The position numbers and the translations under genes were made by a program. Shown piece after piece: positions 62,333 to 64,000 of a stretch of 64,000 nucleotides of DNA. The stretch is from the NCBI GenBank assembly GCA_963739985.1, contig CAVUCE010000005.1:248001-312000 (forward strand), in the 5' to 3' direction. Under the pieces are notes generated by a model, which was not told the DNA's origin, ran no database searches, and worked only from the letters and a program-made list of their open reading frames with translations. This stretch comes from CAVUCE01 sp963739985 (GTDB lineage: Bacteria > Bacteroidota > Ignavibacteria > Ignavibacteriales > Ignavibacteriaceae). Position 1 is the stretch's first letter; each line of letters starts with the position of its first letter.

Positions 62333-64000
62333 ATGAATACATATATTAGAATATTAGAATACGTAAAACCCTATTGGAAACATTTAACACTGTCTATTGT
62401 GTGTACAATATTGTTTGCTATGCTTAATGGTATGTCGGTTTATTTAACAATCCCATTGCTTGATACATTATTCCAGGAATCATCAACTCAGGTAGTACAA
62501 ACTCCATCGGCTTTAGCCCAGACTTCTAGTATTCTACCTGATTGGGTTTTAAATATAGAGCATTCTATAACAACTTCTTTTAACAATTTCGTTTTCGTGG
62601 GAACTAAAATTGATTCACTTTTTAGAATCTGTATTATTGTCGTCGTCGCGTTTTTCTTAAAAAATATTTTTGGCTATCTGCAGGCTTATTTCCTCGCGTT
62701 CGCAGAGTACGGTGCAATGAAAGACTTAAGAGATATTGTTTATAGACATCTTCATAATCTTCCGATTAGTTATTTCAAACAAGAACGAGTAGGAAATTTA
62801 ATTTCCCGTTTTACAAATGATGTTTTTGTGATTCAGGCAAGTATTTCTGCAGCATTTCTAAATCTTATTAGAGAACCGCTTACGATTATTGTCTTCCTGG
62901 GAATTGCGATTAGTATTAGCTGGCAGCTTACGTTATTAGCTTTAATTATTCTCCCATTTTCAATGTTAATTATAGCATGGATAGGATTAAAATTAAGAAA
63001 GCAAAGCGCTGTAATTCAGGCTAAGATGGCAGATATAACGAGCATTCTTCAAGAAACAATATCCGGAGTAAAAATTGTAAAAGCTTTTGGTATGGAAGGC
63101 TATGAAACTAAAAAATTCATGCATGAAACCAAAAGTTATTTTAGATTAATTCTTAAAATTGTTCGTGTTAGAAATGCTGCTTCTCCAATAACTGAATTTC
63201 TAAGTGTTATTGTTGGTGCCGTAATTATTTATTACGGTGGTGTCTTGGTTCTACAGCATCACACACTTAAAGCTAGCGAGTTTCTTGGATTCTTATTCGC
63301 AATTTTCCAATTGATGCCTCCGATTAAAGAGCTAAGTAGTGTTAATAATAGGATTCAAGAATCAAGTGCAGCGGCAGATAGAATTTTCGAAATTCTGGAT
63401 ACTAGTCCGGGGATTGAAAGTAAGCCGGAAGCAAAAGATATTCACAAATTTAATGAATCAATAGTCTTCAAAGATGTTTCATTTCATTACGAAGACTCAG
63501 AAGAATTAGTTCTTAAAAAAATTAATTTCACGGTTAAACGCGGTGAAATTGTAGCTTTAGTAGGTCCTAGTGGCGGTGGTAAATCTACACTTGTAGATTT
63601 AATCCCTCGATTTTATGACCCGACAGATGGTTCAATTTTAATTGATAATATAGATACGAAGGATTTAAAACTTGAGAGCCTCAGAGATTTAATGGGAATT
63701 GTAACTCAAGAAACATTTTTATTCAATGAATCTATAAAAAGCAATATTGCTTATGGATTAGGCGATTATCCTTTGGAAAAAATTATTGAAGCAGCTAAGA
63801 CTGCTAACGCTCATAATTTTATTGCAGAGTTGCCTGATGGTTATGATACTTTTATTGGCGAACGCGGATTAAAAATTTCCGGCGGTCAGCGACAGCGTTT
63901 ATCAATTGCAAGAGCACTACTAAAAAATCCGGAAATAATGATCTTTGATGAAGCAACTTCCGCACTCGATAATGAGTCAGAGTTGTTAGTTCAAGAAGCC
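62333..64000 (+). CDS. ABC transporter ATP-binding/permease protein, MsbA-like (3' end missing)
   Basis: The frame from ATG 62333 stays open for 556 codons to the window end. The N-terminal about 330 residues form a six-helix exporter membrane domain; the nucleotide-binding domain has Walker A GPSGGGKST (411-419), the Q-loop region VTQETFLFNESIKSNIAYG, signature ISGGQRQR and Walker B MIFDEATSALD. Only the last part, including the H-loop, is cut off. The type 1 exporter layout and location next to an LPS-like glycosyltransferase suggest lipid A-core export, but other lipids or peptides are possible. Confidence 0.9.
   Translation, partial: MNTYIRILEYVKPYWKHLTLSIVCTILFAMLNGMSVYLTIPLLDTLFQESSTQVVQTPSALAQTSSILPDWVLNIEHSITTSFNNFVFVGTKIDSLFRICIIVVVAFFLKNIFGYLQAYFLAFAEYGAMKDLRDIVYRHLHNLPISYFKQERVGNLISRFTNDVFVIQASISAAFLNLIREPLTIIVFLGIAISISWQLTLLALIILPFSMLIIAWIGLKLRKQSAVIQAKMADITSILQETISGVKIVKAFGMEGYETKKFMHETKSYFRLILKIVRVRNAASPITEFLSVIVGAVIIYYGGVLVLQHHTLKASEFLGFLFAIFQLMPPIKELSSVNNRIQESSAAADRIFEILDTSPGIESKPEAKDIHKFNESIVFKDVSFHYEDSEELVLKKINFTVKRGEIVALVGPSGGGKSTLVDLIPRFYDPTDGSILIDNIDTKDLKLESLRDLMGIVTQETFLFNESIKSNIAYGLGDYPLEKIIEAAKTANAHNFIAELPDGYDTFIGERGLKISGGQRQRLSIARALLKNPEIMIFDEATSALDNESELLVQEA

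Overview
This 64 kb window is AT-rich chromosomal DNA with bacterial housekeeping content, and every gene I can support lies on the + strand. Lineage evidence is indirect. It consists of low GC, frequent TTG starts, a Bacteroidota-type TTTG/TAnnTTTG promoter, a short GreA-like protein of the kind found in Bacteroidota, type B L31, and a GlmU-like sugar nucleotidyltransferase typical of the Bacteroidota/Chlorobi/Ignavibacteria group. My best guess is a member of the Ignavibacteria or a close relative (inference). No rRNA, tRNA, CRISPR array, prophage or insertion sequence is visible.

Layout. 1-2612: end of a sugar ABC importer (binding protein cut by the window edge, two permeases). 2695-4034: a GNAT acetyltransferase, an intergenic hairpin repeat and a GreA-like protein. 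4289-8680: a three-gene unit of an ATP-grasp ligase, a 667-residue protein with a papain-like Cys/His/Asn pattern, and a divergent alanine-racemase-like enzyme. This is the best candidate here for an undescribed system. 8794-11224: lipoprotein, MscS channel, LapA-like membrane protein and SufE. 11800-20862: the translation/transcription block rimP-nusA-infB-rbfA-truB-ribF-rpsO-pnp, closed by a clear terminator. 21309-28000: RNase G, transaldolase-like aldolase, gcvT, comB-like phosphatase and ftsK. 28060-32885: Kir-type channel, LolA-like protein, flippase-like membrane protein, beta-barrel protein, UppP and a lipoprotein cyclophilin. 33227-37496: an SNF transporter with its small subunit, holA, an ECF sigma factor with a putative anti-sigma partner, and rpmE2. 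37740-43288: an RND efflux operon (adaptor, pump, TolC). 43437-49548: sugar nucleotidyltransferase, rsmB, RodZ-like protein, ligA and a small unknown. 49558-52711: STAS protein, sodium symporter and an RsbU-like phosphatase. 52812-52925: a probable small RNA with its own promoter and terminator. 53138 to the end: GT39 glycosyltransferase, second SSS symporter, PgpH-like c-di-AMP phosphodiesterase, tyrosine recombinase, M50 protease, lipoprotein, GT2 glycosyltransferase and an MsbA-like exporter cut by the window end.

Four genes (ftsK, the RND adaptor, tolC and the RsbU-like phosphatase) are interrupted by five single-base frameshifts, most of them at A or T runs. Each restored gene has a whole number of codons and a normal family length, and the shifts go in both directions. 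Sequencing or assembly indels are therefore the simplest explanation. The ftsK site (UUU UAA, needing +1) also looks like a possible programmed frameshift and deserves its own check.

Most of the window is core physiology: ribosome maturation, RNA turnover, envelope biogenesis, ion-coupled transport and chromosome maintenance. The least explained parts are the 4.3-8.7 kb cassette, the small RNA, the hairpin repeat and the palindromic leaders.
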